Program-made: the position numbers and the translations under genes
In this document: piece after piece, positions 34,086 to 42,900 of the stretch
How positions within the stretch are numbered: position 1 is the stretch's first letter
Layout of the letters: the number at the start of each line of letters is the position of its first letter
Assembly: GCF_037992945.1 (NCBI RefSeq)
Contig: NZ_CP150304.1
Location: 561,501 to 625,500, forward strand
Direction of reading: 5' to 3'
From: Peribacillus sp. FSL E2-0218
GTDB taxonomy: Bacteria; Bacillota; Bacilli; Bacillales; DSM-1321
Length of the DNA stretch: 64,000 bases
The notes under the pieces: model-generated
What the model saw: the letters and a program-made list of their open reading frames with translations, nothing else
Told to the model about the DNA's origin: nothing
The model's database searches: none

Positions 34086-35525
34086 ATGGAAATGACGGAA
34101 ACGCTGAAGAAAAAATTATTCATTAATGGTAAGTGGCAAGCAACTGAACATTTCACGAAGCTAGTATCTCCGTATAACGGGAAAGTGTTAGCGGAAATTC
34201 CTTCGGCAAGCATGGAAGATGTGGAGCTGGCGATAGAATCGGCTCATCAAGCGAGAAAAACGATGGCAGCCCTGCCGAGTCATAAACGTGCCGGCATACT
34301 TGAACAACTTGCAGGTCTGTTGGAAAGCCGTAAGGAAGAAGCAGCTGAAATTATCGCTAAAGAGGCAGCGAAGCCGATTAAAACGGCAATGGTAGAAGTG
34401 GCCCGTACGATTGCCACATATAAATTTGCCGCGGAAGAAGCAAAGAGGATTCACGGGGAAACATTGACGATGGACGCTACAGCAGACGGGGAGGGGCGAA
34501 TTGGCTATACAGTCCGTGAACCGATTGGTGTTCTTGGTGCGATCACGCCTTTTAATTTCCCGATGAACCTGGTCGCCCATAAAGTTGGCCCGGCCATTGC
34601 CGCGGGTAATACGATCGTCTTGAAACCTGCGAGCCAAACGCCGCTATCCTCGATCTTTCTTGCAGAGCTATTGGCGGAAACGGATTTGCCTGCCGGAGCA
34701 TTCAATTTAGTTACCGGAAGCGGCTCTGTAATCGGTGATCAATTAGTCACTGATTCACGGGTGAAAAGCATATCCTTTACCGGCAGTCCTGCTGTAGGGC
34801 TCGGAATCCGCAATAAAGCGGGATTGAAGAAGGTGAGTCTTGAACTTGGTTCAAATGCGGCCGTCATTGTGGATAAAGGGATCAATATCGATAAAATCAT
34901 CCAGCGTTGTGTTTCGGCAGCATTCGCCTTCCAAGGGCAGGTCTGCATTTCGCTACAACGTGCATATGTACATGAAGACGTATACGATGAGTTCGTCCAA
35001 AAATTCACGGCAGCAACAAATTCCTTGAAGCTTGGCGATTCTTTGGACCCTTCGGTCGACATCTCTGCCTTGATCAGTCCTGGTGATGTAAAACGGAGCC
35101 TCGACTGGATCGGGGAAGCCAAACAACATGGTGCGGTCGTTGCAGCAGGAGGAAAATCCGAGGGGAATATCCTCCATCCAACTGTGTTGTTGGAAGTCGA
35201 TTCGAAGCTGAAGGTTTCCTGTCAGGAAGTTTTTGCACCAATCGTGTTAATAAATAAGGTTTCATCCGTTGAAGAAGCGATTGACTTGGTCAATGACTCC
35301 CAATTCGGCCTTCAGGCTGGGATATACACGGAAAATATCAACCTGGCCCTTTCTGCGGCAGAAAAATTGGAAGTCGGCGGTGTGATCATTAATGATATCC
35401 CGACTTACCGCGTCGACAACATGCCATACGGCGGGGTCAAAAAAAGCGGAACGGGCCGCGAAGGATTAAAATATGCCATCGAGGAAATGACGGAAATGAA
35501 ATTGATCATCATTAATCGGAATTAG
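34086..35525 (+). CDS. Aldehyde dehydrogenase, lactaldehyde/semialdehyde type
   Basis: A 479-residue aldehyde dehydrogenase. ITPFNFPMNL is near residue 155, the catalytic Glu in SLELGSNAA near residue 254 and the catalytic Cys in FQGQVCISLQR near residue 288. GQVCIS and LGSNA are typical of the lactaldehyde/phosphonoacetaldehyde dehydrogenase branch, not of GabD. It follows the aminotransferase by 12 nt in the same sigma-54 operon, so its substrate is probably the semialdehyde made there. GAGGTG is 6 nt before ATG 34086; an in-frame GTG at 34077 overlaps it. Confidence 0.9.
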   Translation: MEMTETLKKKLFINGKWQATEHFTKLVSPYNGKVLAEIPSASMEDVELAIESAHQARKTMAALPSHKRAGILEQLAGLLESRKEEAAEIIAKEAAKPIKTAMVEVARTIATYKFAAEEAKRIHGETLTMDATADGEGRIGYTVREPIGVLGAITPFNFPMNLVAHKVGPAIAAGNTIVLKPASQTPLSSIFLAELLAETDLPAGAFNLVTGSGSVIGDQLVTDSRVKSISFTGSPAVGLGIRNKAGLKKVSLELGSNAAVIVDKGINIDKIIQRCVSAAFAFQGQVCISLQRAYVHEDVYDEFVQKFTAATNSLKLGDSLDPSVDISALISPGDVKRSLDWIGEAKQHGAVVAAGGKSEGNILHPTVLLEVDSKLKVSCQEVFAPIVLINKVSSVEEAIDLVNDSQFGLQAGIYTENINLALSAAEKLEVGGVIINDIPTYRVDNMPYGGVKKSGTGREGLKYAIEEMTEMKLIIINRN

Positions 35526-35533
35526 TAGGTGGA

Positions 35534-35562
35534 GGATGGGCAAATGTCCATCTTCTTTTTTT
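35534..35562 (+). terminator. Terminator after the aminotransferase-ALDH operon
   Basis: GGATGG and CCATC-side arms around a GCAAATGT loop followed by TTCTTTTTTT. The stem is short. Confidence 0.6.
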
Positions 35563-35669
35563 CTGATGAAAATAGTCGAAAAGTTATGCAGAAATGAATA
35601 AGTAATTCACGAATGAATGTAAATGGACGGCGGATGGGTAAAAATACGTGATTTATCAACCTTTTAAAA

Positions 35670-35685
35670 TGGCATGAAACTTGCT
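35670..35685 (+). promoter_or_regulatory. Sigma-54 (-24/-12) promoter of the second aldehyde dehydrogenase
   Basis: TGGCATGAAACTTGCT fits TGGCAC-N5-TTGCW with a single C-to-T change, the same change as in the promoter at 32683. GG and GC are 10 bp apart. It ends 44 bp before the start codon at 35730, the same layout as upstream of the aminotransferase gene. Confidence 0.85.
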
Positions 35686-35729
35686 CTTTAATCTATTAAG
35701 AAAATCACTTAAACCGAGGAGGAATTTTA

Positions 35730-37250
35730 ATGCAGGAAACTTTACAAAATAACGCGAAAAAAGAAGGGACCGGAGCACTGGAATTAAAAATGTTCATTAA
35801 TGGTCAATGGGTGAATTCGTCTTCAGGTGAAAAAAGGGATGTATTGAATCCGGCCACGGGAGAAGTTATTGCTACAGCTGCGGAAGGAACCAAGGAGGAT
35901 GTCGATAAAGCGGTAGAGGCAGCCAAGTATGCCTTTTATGAAGGCGGATGGTGGGGAACGCCGGCAGTCGAGCGGGCCCGCATTTTATTCAAGATCGCCG
36001 ACAAGATTGAAGAAAAGGCCGAAGAGCTTGCTGCGTTGGAAACACTGGATAATGGGAAACCATTACGCGAGTCCCGTTTTGATATCGATGATTCGGCTGC
36101 CTGCTTTAGATATTATGCAGGTTTGGCTACGAAACCGACAGGGCAGACTTACGAAGTTCCTGACGGGCAACAAGCGATGGTCGTAAGGGAACCGATCGGT
36201 GTATGCGGGCAAATCGTACCTTGGAATTTCCCGTTGATGATGTCAGCCTGGAAGCTGGCACCTGCACTTGCCGCAGGAAATTCCGTCGTCTTCAAACCAT
36301 CGGAGATTACACCAGTGACTGCGGTCAAGCTGTTTGAAATCATGGCTGAAGTCGGTTTGCCAAAAGGTGTCGCGAACCTTGTGTTAGGAGCTGGACCCGT
36401 TGTCGGACAGGCCATAGCCGAGCATGAAGAAATCGATAAAGTGGCCTTTACAGGAGGTACGGCAACCGGACGTAAGATCATGGAAGCGTCGCTTGGAAAC
36501 TTAAAGAAAGTGACATTGGAGCTTGGCGGTAAATCCCCTAATATCGTATTCGCGGACTCTGACTTTGAGACAGCCGTCGATTATGCCTTGTATGGGATTT
36601 TCTGTAATCAAGGGCAGGTTTGTTCAGCCGGCTCGCGTTTACTTTTGGAAGAGTCGATTTATGATCAGTTCGTAGCAAGCCTTACTGCAAAAGCGAAGCG
36701 CATCAAGGTGGGTTCAGGCTCCGATGAAAAAAGCCAAATGGGACCTGTCGTTTCAGAGGCTCACATGAACAAGATATTATCTTATATTCAAATCGGAAAA
36801 GAAGAAGGAGCAAAATTAATCGTTGGAGGAAATCGAATTAAAGGGGAAGGGTTGGAAAACGGCTACTTTGTCGAGCCAACGATCTTTGTCGATACGACAC
36901 CTGATATGCGGATCGTGCAGGAAGAAATTTTTGGGCCGGTGCTTGTCGTTCAAACGTTCAAGGATGAAGCGGAGGCTCTCCATCTCGCCAATGATACGAA
37001 ATATGGTTTAGCGGGAGCAGTATTCACCAATGATATCGCCAAAGCAAACCGCGTCATTAAAAAGGTACGTGCGGGCATCACGTGGATTAACTCGTATCAT
37101 CCGACTTACAACGAAGCTCCGTGGGGCGGATTCAAGCAAAGCGGCAATGGACGCGAACTAGGCACGTTCGGATATGAGGCATACACAGAATTGAAGCAAA
37201 TCAATAATAACTTGGACATTCAACCAACAGGCTGGTTTGATGAAGAATAA
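35730..37250 (+). CDS. NAD+-dependent aldehyde dehydrogenase (DhaS/betaine-aldehyde type)
   Basis: A 506-residue class 1/2 aldehyde dehydrogenase: IVPWNFPLMM near residue 167, catalytic Glu in TLELGGKSP near residue 268 and catalytic Cys in NQGQVCSAGSR near residue 302. Relatives oxidise acetaldehyde, aminoaldehydes or betaine aldehyde. GAGGAGG precedes the ATG. It has its own sigma-54 promoter and terminator, so it is a separate transcription unit in the same regulon as the preceding operon. A role in oxidising an aldehyde from the same catabolic route is likely. Confidence 0.92.
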   Translation: MQETLQNNAKKEGTGALELKMFINGQWVNSSSGEKRDVLNPATGEVIATAAEGTKEDVDKAVEAAKYAFYEGGWWGTPAVERARILFKIADKIEEKAEELAALETLDNGKPLRESRFDIDDSAACFRYYAGLATKPTGQTYEVPDGQQAMVVREPIGVCGQIVPWNFPLMMSAWKLAPALAAGNSVVFKPSEITPVTAVKLFEIMAEVGLPKGVANLVLGAGPVVGQAIAEHEEIDKVAFTGGTATGRKIMEASLGNLKKVTLELGGKSPNIVFADSDFETAVDYALYGIFCNQGQVCSAGSRLLLEESIYDQFVASLTAKAKRIKVGSGSDEKSQMGPVVSEAHMNKILSYIQIGKEEGAKLIVGGNRIKGEGLENGYFVEPTIFVDTTPDMRIVQEEIFGPVLVVQTFKDEAEALHLANDTKYGLAGAVFTNDIAKANRVIKKVRAGITWINSYHPTYNEAPWGGFKQSGNGRELGTFGYEAYTELKQINNNLDIQPTGWFDEE

Positions 37251-37265
37251 GAGCTAGTATTAGGA

Positions 37266-37299
37266 AAAAAAAGGCCGTTCCTTGTGGAATGGCCTTTTT
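37266..37299. terminator. Terminator after the second aldehyde dehydrogenase
   Basis: AAAAAGGCCGTTCC and GGAATGGCCTTTTT pair over 14 positions with one G-U, loop TTGT. Confidence 0.9.
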
Positions 37300-37317
37300 C
37301 TGTGTATATGCTACGGT

Positions 37318-37492
37318 CTGGAAAAACCGCAGATGAATAGGGGGAAATTGAAGATGAATTCCCAGAATCGCAGATAAATCGGGCAAAGCCATGTATATAT
37401 TCCAAAATTCATCGATAAAACGGAAAAAACCTCAGATATAGTCCTCCAAATCTTCGATGAATCCAGAAAAACAGCAGATATTTCCTCGGATC
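37318..37492. repeat. Degenerate 21-bp tandem repeat array, about 8 units
   Basis: A core like CGCAGATGAAT recurs at 20-21 bp steps: AGATGAAT at 37331 and 37352, AGATAAAT at 37372, a diverged unit near 37393, CGATAAAA at 37413, AGATATA at 37434, CGATGAAT at 37455 and AGATATT at 37476. Units are only partly conserved, with A-rich segments between cores. The array fills the gap between two genes and touches the 3' end of the molybdopterin gene. It is not a CRISPR: there is no constant repeat and no spacer layout. Confidence 0.6.
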
Positions 37493-37494
37493 TG

Positions 37495-39540
37495 CTAATG
37501 CCGGGATTTTTCAAGATCAACTCGTCCTGAAAAGAAAACGGCGCCATTACCCATGTCTGATAGGCGATCAGGCGTGAGGACATTGATGTGCTGCTTCGTT
37601 TCGGGCGTCTTTTGCCATAAGCCCTGGCTGACCAGCACGCCTGGCAATACATTTTCACCTGCTGCTGCCTTCAACAGGCATTCCCCGCGTTCGTTCCAAA
37701 CCCTGACCATATCACCAGTAACGATACCCAATCTTTTGGCGTCAATCGCATTCATATGCAATTTCGGTTCCTTTTCCAATGAAATATGTTTGGCGTTATT
37801 GGAAAAGGTTGAGTTCAAGAAGTTATGGTTAGGTGCCGGTATGAATAAAAAGGGCAGGTCGCTGTCCTTTATGATTGGCTTATATGTTGGCAATGGATCG
37901 TAACCGAGCTGTTTCATCCTTTCGGAATACAGTTCGATTTTGCCGCTAGGTGTTTGCAGCTTACCCGGGAACAGCGGCTTCATCTTCGCCTTGACAAATT
38001 GGTCTTTCGAAAGGGAGTCATAGGTGATGCCGTCTAAATATGGGTTATCCGGGAAATCGAGAGCCTGGCGAATCATATCTTCCTCTGAGTCTTTAAAAGC
38101 TGGGTCTTGAAAGCCCATCCCAACAGCCAACAGCTTGAACAATTCAACATTCGATTTCGAATTGCCGTATTTTTTGACTACAGGTTTTTGAATTTGAATG
38201 TAATTATGCCAATATGAATTATAAAAATCCTCCGTTTCATAGGAAGATGTGGCAGGGAGGACAATATCAGCATACATGGCCGTTTCGGTTAAAAATAAAT
38301 CATGGACCACTGTGAAAAGATCTTCGCGCTTAAGGCCTTCCTGTACCTTATTGGCATTCGGGGCGACTAGCGCCGGGTTGGAGCCATATACAAACATGGA
38401 GCGAATCGGGTTTTCTTTATCCAAAAGGGCCTGGCCGATTTGGTTCATATTAATCGTCCGCGTCGTTTTATCCTGTAATAAGTCAGGGCGTCTTAAGGCA
38501 TTTGTATTGAATGCCAGGTATCCTGAATTGCCTTTGGTCGCGCCGCCGCCTTTTTCCATCCATTGGCCGGTAAGTGCAGGAAGGCAGGCGATGGTACGTA
38601 CTGCCATGCCGCCATTGTCATGGTGCTGCAGGCCATTGCCGATTCGGACGAATGAAGGGGCGGTCGTTCCGTACATCCTCGCTAATTCATATAGATCCTC
38701 AATGGGCACACCTGTGATACCCGATACGGTCGCCGGGTCGTATTGACGGACATGTTCGCGCAATTGTTCGGCACCCACTGTATATGCATCGAGAAAAGGC
38801 TGGTCGATTAAATTCTCTTCATATAGGATGTGCATTAAACCGAGGGCGAGGGCACTGTCGGTACCAGGGAGGATGGGGATGAACCAGTCAGCCCATTTAC
38901 CTGTTTGGTTTTTGTGTACATCAATGACGACTATTTTGGCTCCGTTTTTCCTGGCTTGCTGGGCAAGCGTAACTTGGTGCATATTGGTGCTCACCGCATT
39001 AATGCCCCACATGATGAAAAGCTTGGTATGGATCGTTTCTTCAGGGTCTATGCCGAAAGATCCGCCCATTGTATAGCTGTAGCCGACGGAACCGGCAGCG
39101 TTACATATGGAGCGCTCAAGCATGCTGGAGCCGAGCTTATGGAAAAAACGGCGATCCATCCCCTCGGCGCTGAGGTTCCCCATATTTCCGTAAAAGCTGT
39201 AAGGAAGGATGCTTTCGGGACCGTGTTTTTTGATCAATTCCTTCCAATTGGCAGTGATGGTGTCAATCGCTTCTTCCCAGCTGATGGGTGCGAAGTGACC
39301 TTCCCCTTTTGGGCCGATGCGCTTTAGTGGCTGCTTTAATCGTTTTGGATCGTATAGGCGCTCGGTCATATTCCTTACTTTATTGCAAATATTCCCTTTC
39401 GTGACGGGATGGTCCGGGTCGCCTTGAACCTTGATGATTTTCCCGTCTTTCTTGTGCAGCAATAAACCGCATTGATCCGGACAATCAAGAGAGCAAACTG
39501 AGGGAAAGATTCCATCAGGCTGATTGATATAGGATTGCAT
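37495..39540 (-). CDS. Molybdopterin-dependent oxidoreductase with N-terminal [4Fe-4S] (YyaE-like)
   Basis: A 681-residue member of the DMSO reductase/formate dehydrogenase family. Four cysteines (C16, C20, C24, C52) bind an iron-sulfur cluster, followed by bis-MGD-binding segments (RIGNGLQHHDNGGM near residue 300, YGSNPALVAPNANKV near residue 380) and a C-terminal molydopterin dinucleotide-binding domain from about residue 560. There is no Tat signal, so it is cytoplasmic. No electron-transfer partner subunits or cofactor genes adjoin it. B. subtilis YyaE is similar; substrate unknown. ATG 39540 has AGGAGG 9 nt upstream; TTG 39546 is too close. Confidence 0.9.
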   Translation of the reverse strand: MQSYINQPDGIFPSVCSLDCPDQCGLLLHKKDGKIIKVQGDPDHPVTKGNICNKVRNMTERLYDPKRLKQPLKRIGPKGEGHFAPISWEEAIDTITANWKELIKKHGPESILPYSFYGNMGNLSAEGMDRRFFHKLGSSMLERSICNAAGSVGYSYTMGGSFGIDPEETIHTKLFIMWGINAVSTNMHQVTLAQQARKNGAKIVVIDVHKNQTGKWADWFIPILPGTDSALALGLMHILYEENLIDQPFLDAYTVGAEQLREHVRQYDPATVSGITGVPIEDLYELARMYGTTAPSFVRIGNGLQHHDNGGMAVRTIACLPALTGQWMEKGGGATKGNSGYLAFNTNALRRPDLLQDKTTRTINMNQIGQALLDKENPIRSMFVYGSNPALVAPNANKVQEGLKREDLFTVVHDLFLTETAMYADIVLPATSSYETEDFYNSYWHNYIQIQKPVVKKYGNSKSNVELFKLLAVGMGFQDPAFKDSEEDMIRQALDFPDNPYLDGITYDSLSKDQFVKAKMKPLFPGKLQTPSGKIELYSERMKQLGYDPLPTYKPIIKDSDLPFLFIPAPNHNFLNSTFSNNAKHISLEKEPKLHMNAIDAKRLGIVTGDMVRVWNERGECLLKAAAGENVLPGVLVSQGLWQKTPETKQHINVLTPDRLSDMGNGAVFFSGRVDLEKSRH

Positions 39541-39813
39541 GGGCAAATACCTCCTAATAATCTAATCTCGTTTCTTCGATTTCAATTCATATCAATCGGA
39601 GCATGTTGGTGAAACATCCATACATGCACGAAAGCTGTGTTCGTTGACTTCATTCTAGTACCAGCCAACACAATTGTAAATATTGGTGTTTGGGATCTGC
39701 CTACCTTTTTTCAATATGAGCGGTCGTTGCTTTCAGTCGTTCCAAAGCAAGAGAATCTCATGAATAGTTATTTGATTTTTGAGAGATATTCAAAATGTTT
39801 ACAAAAAATATGG

Positions 39814-39859
39814 TACAATATCAAAAGGGTCCTTATGTTTAAAACATGAGGGCTTTTTT
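39814..39859 (+). terminator. Hairpin with T-run between a -10 box and the kinase gene
   Basis: Downstream of TACAAT (39814-39819), CCTTATGTTT (39831-39840) pairs with AAACATGAGG (39842-39851) and is followed by GC and seven T. It lies about 55 bp before the kinase start codon. It may be an attenuator in the kinase leader or the end of an upstream short transcript. The remainder of the gap 39541-39810 holds no supported gene. Confidence 0.5.
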
Positions 39860-39906
39860 TGAGCAAAATTGGGAATGATAAACCAAAAACATACAAAGGA
39901 AAAGAT

Positions 39907-41184
39907 ATGAACCAAACTCATAAAATTGCAGGTAAAGTAGCCCTTATATATATAATCATTGGAGTCTTATGGATTTTTGTCTCGGATTATTTCTCGATGA
40001 CACAGGCAAAGTCAGATGTTCAGATATATGCGATGTTTCAACACTCCAAAGGATGGGCCTTCATTTTCATAACCGGGATATTCTTATATTTCTTAATCCG
40101 GTATTGGACGGGGAAAATGTTAAGGTCGCAGCAGGAATTCAATCTTAAGGATGAACAGTATCAGTCGCTTTTCAAGCATAACCCCGATTGTGTCATTGAA
40201 TTGAACCTTGAAGGAAATGTCGTTTCCATCAACCCTGAAGCGGAAAAGCTGTTAGGGCAGCATAATGACAGCTTGATGGGGAAGAATTGCAATCACCTCA
40301 TTAATTGGAATGAAGCGGAAAAGATATCTGCTTTTTTTACACAGTCCCTTCAAGGCGAAGCTGTGAAATTCGAAACGACCTTCCAAAACATGAGAAATGA
40401 AAAGCGGATCATCCGTGTCACCTTTTTACCGATCATCGTTCAATCGGAAATGCTAGGTGTATATGCAATCGTCAGGGATATTACCGAAGTGCGGCGAGAA
40501 GAAGAATTGATGGTCTTGTCCGAAAAGCTATCGGTCATTGGACATCTGGCAGCTGCCGTCGCCCATGAGATTCGGAATCCACTGACCTCATTAAAAGGGT
40601 TCGTCCAATTAATGGATATCACGAAGGAGGTCAATCCCCTGCATTCCGATATCATGTTGAAGGAAATCGACCGTATCAATATCATCTCCAGTGAATTGCT
40701 TATTCTTGGAAAGAAACAGGATGTTGCTTTTCGAAGGATCGATCTCGCAGACAGTGTACAGCAGGTGTTCACTTTGATGAAAGCGGAAACGAACTTAAAC
40801 AATATCGAGATGGTGCTTAGGATTAAAACCGCTGAGCCGATTTCAATCATGGCCGATTCAATAGAACTCAAACAGCTTTTCATCAATATTGTGAAGAACA
40901 GCATTGAAGCGATTGACGAAAATGGCGAAATTGATATATCCTTGCAAATCATCAATGATAACGCTGTGATCAGCATCAGTGATAATGGCAGCGGTATGGT
41001 GCCGGAACGCCTTGAACGGATCGGTGAGCCTTTTTATTCGACGAAAGAGAAGGGCACGGGAATCGGCCTGGCAATTTGCCGCAAGATCGTACACCGGCTG
41101 GACGGGGAGCTGGATTTTGAAAGTGAGGTCAACAAAGGGACGACCGTTACAATTCGGATTCCGTTGGCTACTGGACAAGAATAA
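39907..41184 (+). CDS. PAS-domain sensor histidine kinase (sporulation-kinase-like)
   Basis: A 425-residue membrane kinase. Two membrane helices (about residues 9-27 and 47-65), one PAS domain (about 85-190), a HisKA domain with phosphoacceptor His near residue 220 (AAAVAHEIRNPLTSLKG) and an ATPase domain (N box NIVKNSIEAID, ISDNGSGM, KGTGIGLAI). The architecture resembles KinE/KinB-type kinases that feed the sporulation phosphorelay. No response regulator gene is adjacent, which fits an orphan kinase. AAAGGA lies 6 nt upstream of ATG 39907; the longer frame from TTG 39859 overlaps the T-run of the hairpin. Confidence 0.9.
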   Translation: MNQTHKIAGKVALIYIIIGVLWIFVSDYFSMTQAKSDVQIYAMFQHSKGWAFIFITGIFLYFLIRYWTGKMLRSQQEFNLKDEQYQSLFKHNPDCVIELNLEGNVVSINPEAEKLLGQHNDSLMGKNCNHLINWNEAEKISAFFTQSLQGEAVKFETTFQNMRNEKRIIRVTFLPIIVQSEMLGVYAIVRDITEVRREEELMVLSEKLSVIGHLAAAVAHEIRNPLTSLKGFVQLMDITKEVNPLHSDIMLKEIDRINIISSELLILGKKQDVAFRRIDLADSVQQVFTLMKAETNLNNIEMVLRIKTAEPISIMADSIELKQLFINIVKNSIEAIDENGEIDISLQIINDNAVISISDNGSGMVPERLERIGEPFYSTKEKGTGIGLAICRKIVHRLDGELDFESEVNKGTTVTIRIPLATGQE

Positions 41185-41231
41185 ATGGTACTATGGAAGT
41201 TAGGAAAAGTTTTTTATTAAAGGAGAACGAT

Positions 41232-42368
41232 ATGAGCGAATTACCTGCATTATTGAACGATAGAAAACCATATATCCAAGAGGTATGGAAAAAGTCTGGA
41301 TTCGGGCAGCTTACACCGATCCAAACGAAAGCGATTCCCGTAATCGTCGAAGGAAAAGACATCATGGCTGAATCACCGACTGGAACAGGAAAAACATTAG
41401 CGTATTTATTGCCATTGCTAGAAAAAATAGATCCTGAAAAAAAATCCCCCCAAGCTTTGATTTTGGCATCATCCCGTGAACTGGTCATGCAAATCAATGA
41501 AGAAGTGCGGATTTGGTCAGAGGGAAGCGGTATAACCGGCGCAGCATTCATCGGCGGCGCTAACGTAAAAAGGCAGTTGGACAAACTGAAGAAACATCCA
41601 CAGGTCATTGCCGGGACACCAGGACGGATCTTTGAATTGATTGCCCAAAAGAAATTGAAGATGCATGAAGTTAAGACGATTGTGCTTGATGAGGGCGACC
41701 AATTGATTACTGCTGAGCACATGGGCACGATCCAAAATATTATTAAGGCGACGCTAAAGGACCGGCAAATCTTGGTGTTTTCAGCAACATTGCCAGCGGA
41801 AACGGAACAAGCGGCTCGTAAATTCATGAATGAACCTGAACTGATAAAGGTCGATAAGCATGAAAAAATGGAATCGAAGGTGGACCATCTTTACTTTGTT
41901 GTAGAGAGAAGGGAAAAATCCAAGATTCTTGAAAAAATCACGAGGATCAAAGATGTGAAGGCCCTTGCCTTCCTTAACGATATAGCTGAGCTGAGCGTTT
42001 TACATGAAAAGCTGAGTTACAAAGGAATCGAGATGGGAGTCCTTCACGGAGAATCCAATAAAGTCGATCGGGAAAAAGCGTTGCGCAAGCTCCGTTCAGG
42101 CAAATCACCTATGCTTATTGCGACGGATGTAGCGGCAAGAGGGCTTGATATTAAAGGTCTGACTGCAGTCGTTCATATTGATATGGCCGATAATATCGAC
42201 CAATATATCCATAGATCAGGGAGAACCGGACGTGCCGGTGCTGATGGCACCGTCATTTCCATCGTGACGGAAAGGGAGGAGCGCGAGTTGAAAAAAATGG
42301 CTCGTGAACTGGATATCCCCCTATCGAGAGTAACCTTCTATGGTGGTAATATCGTGGACGACGAATAG
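41232..42368 (+). CDS. yfmL: DEAD-box-type RNA helicase (YfmL-like)
   Basis: A 378-residue minimal RNA helicase with two RecA-like domains and no C-terminal extension, the size of B. subtilis YfmL, which takes part in ribosome assembly and cold growth. Q motif region TPIQTKAIP, motif I SPTGTGKT (about residue 51), motif Ib TPGR, motif II DEGD (residues 153-156), motif III SAT, motif V ATDVAARGLD and motif VI HRSGRTGRAG are all present. The third residue of motif II is Gly instead of Ala. AAAGGAG precedes ATG 41232. Confidence 0.92.
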   Translation: MSELPALLNDRKPYIQEVWKKSGFGQLTPIQTKAIPVIVEGKDIMAESPTGTGKTLAYLLPLLEKIDPEKKSPQALILASSRELVMQINEEVRIWSEGSGITGAAFIGGANVKRQLDKLKKHPQVIAGTPGRIFELIAQKKLKMHEVKTIVLDEGDQLITAEHMGTIQNIIKATLKDRQILVFSATLPAETEQAARKFMNEPELIKVDKHEKMESKVDHLYFVVERREKSKILEKITRIKDVKALAFLNDIAELSVLHEKLSYKGIEMGVLHGESNKVDREKALRKLRSGKSPMLIATDVAARGLDIKGLTAVVHIDMADNIDQYIHRSGRTGRAGADGTVISIVTEREERELKKMARELDIPLSRVTFYGGNIVDDE

Positions 42369-42375
42369 ATCTTCG

Positions 42376-42408
42376 AACAAGCGACGGCCGTTATGGCTGT
42401 CGCTTGTT
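42376..42408. terminator. Terminator between yfmL and marR
   Basis: AACAAGCGACGGCC and GGCTGTCGCTTGTT pair over 14 positions with one G-U and a 5-nt loop. The flanking T-tract is short on both strands. Confidence 0.7.
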
Positions 42409-42427
42409 AATTGAACTGAATGGAAGA

Positions 42428-42880
42428 TCAATACTCTCTTTTGTTTCCTTTCTTCACATATTCCCAATCGACCTCAATATTCTTTCTGACCTTGTGAAGA
42501 AGATGAAACATCGTTTCAATTTCTTTAGGAGAAAAACCGGCCAAGGCGACCTTGTCGGTATACTCGCCTTCTTTCTTTAAATATACATAAACCCTATCAC
42601 CCTTATCAGTAGGATATAATTTTTTGATTTTTTTGTTGTGATCATCATTTTTCTTTACAATGAAACCTTGATTCTCGAGCTTTTTGATGGCACGAGCTGC
42701 TGTCGTGCGGTCAACCTTTATCATTTCTGCTACCTTTTCTTGAATGATCCCAGGATTTTCACAGATTCGGACAAGATATAAATACTGACCCTTCGTCAGG
42801 TCAAAATCTTTGAATTCTATATTGCTTATCGAGTCCAATGCTCTTGCAATCATTCCTATTTCACGAAGTATTTCCTTCAT
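42428..42880 (-). CDS. MarR family transcriptional regulator
   Basis: A 150-residue winged-helix protein: helix-turn-helix QEKVAEMIKVDRTTAARAIKKLENQGFI (about residues 46-73), followed by the wing KKNDDHNKKIKKLYPT. MarR dimers bind palindromes and are released by small aromatic ligands or oxidation; there is no conserved single redox Cys. It diverges from a GNAT gene, and a perfect palindrome lies 21 bp upstream of its start, so autorepression and control of the neighbours are likely. Confidence 0.9.
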   Translation of the reverse strand: MKEILREIGMIARALDSISNIEFKDFDLTKGQYLYLVRICENPGIIQEKVAEMIKVDRTTAARAIKKLENQGFIVKKNDDHNKKIKKLYPTDKGDRVYVYLKKEGEYTDKVALAGFSPKEIETMFHLLHKVRKNIEVDWEYVKKGNKREY

Positions 42881-42900
42881 TCGAAAATCCCCATTTCTTT

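Noticed and set aside
37318..37492. Possible CRISPR array
   Set aside because: Cores recur every 20-21 bp, but there is no conserved 25-35 bp repeat, no unique spacers and no cas genes in the window.
39637..39849. 70-codon frame between the molybdopterin gene and the kinase
   Set aside because: No ribosome site, runs through the hairpin and T-run, and composition is not protein-like.
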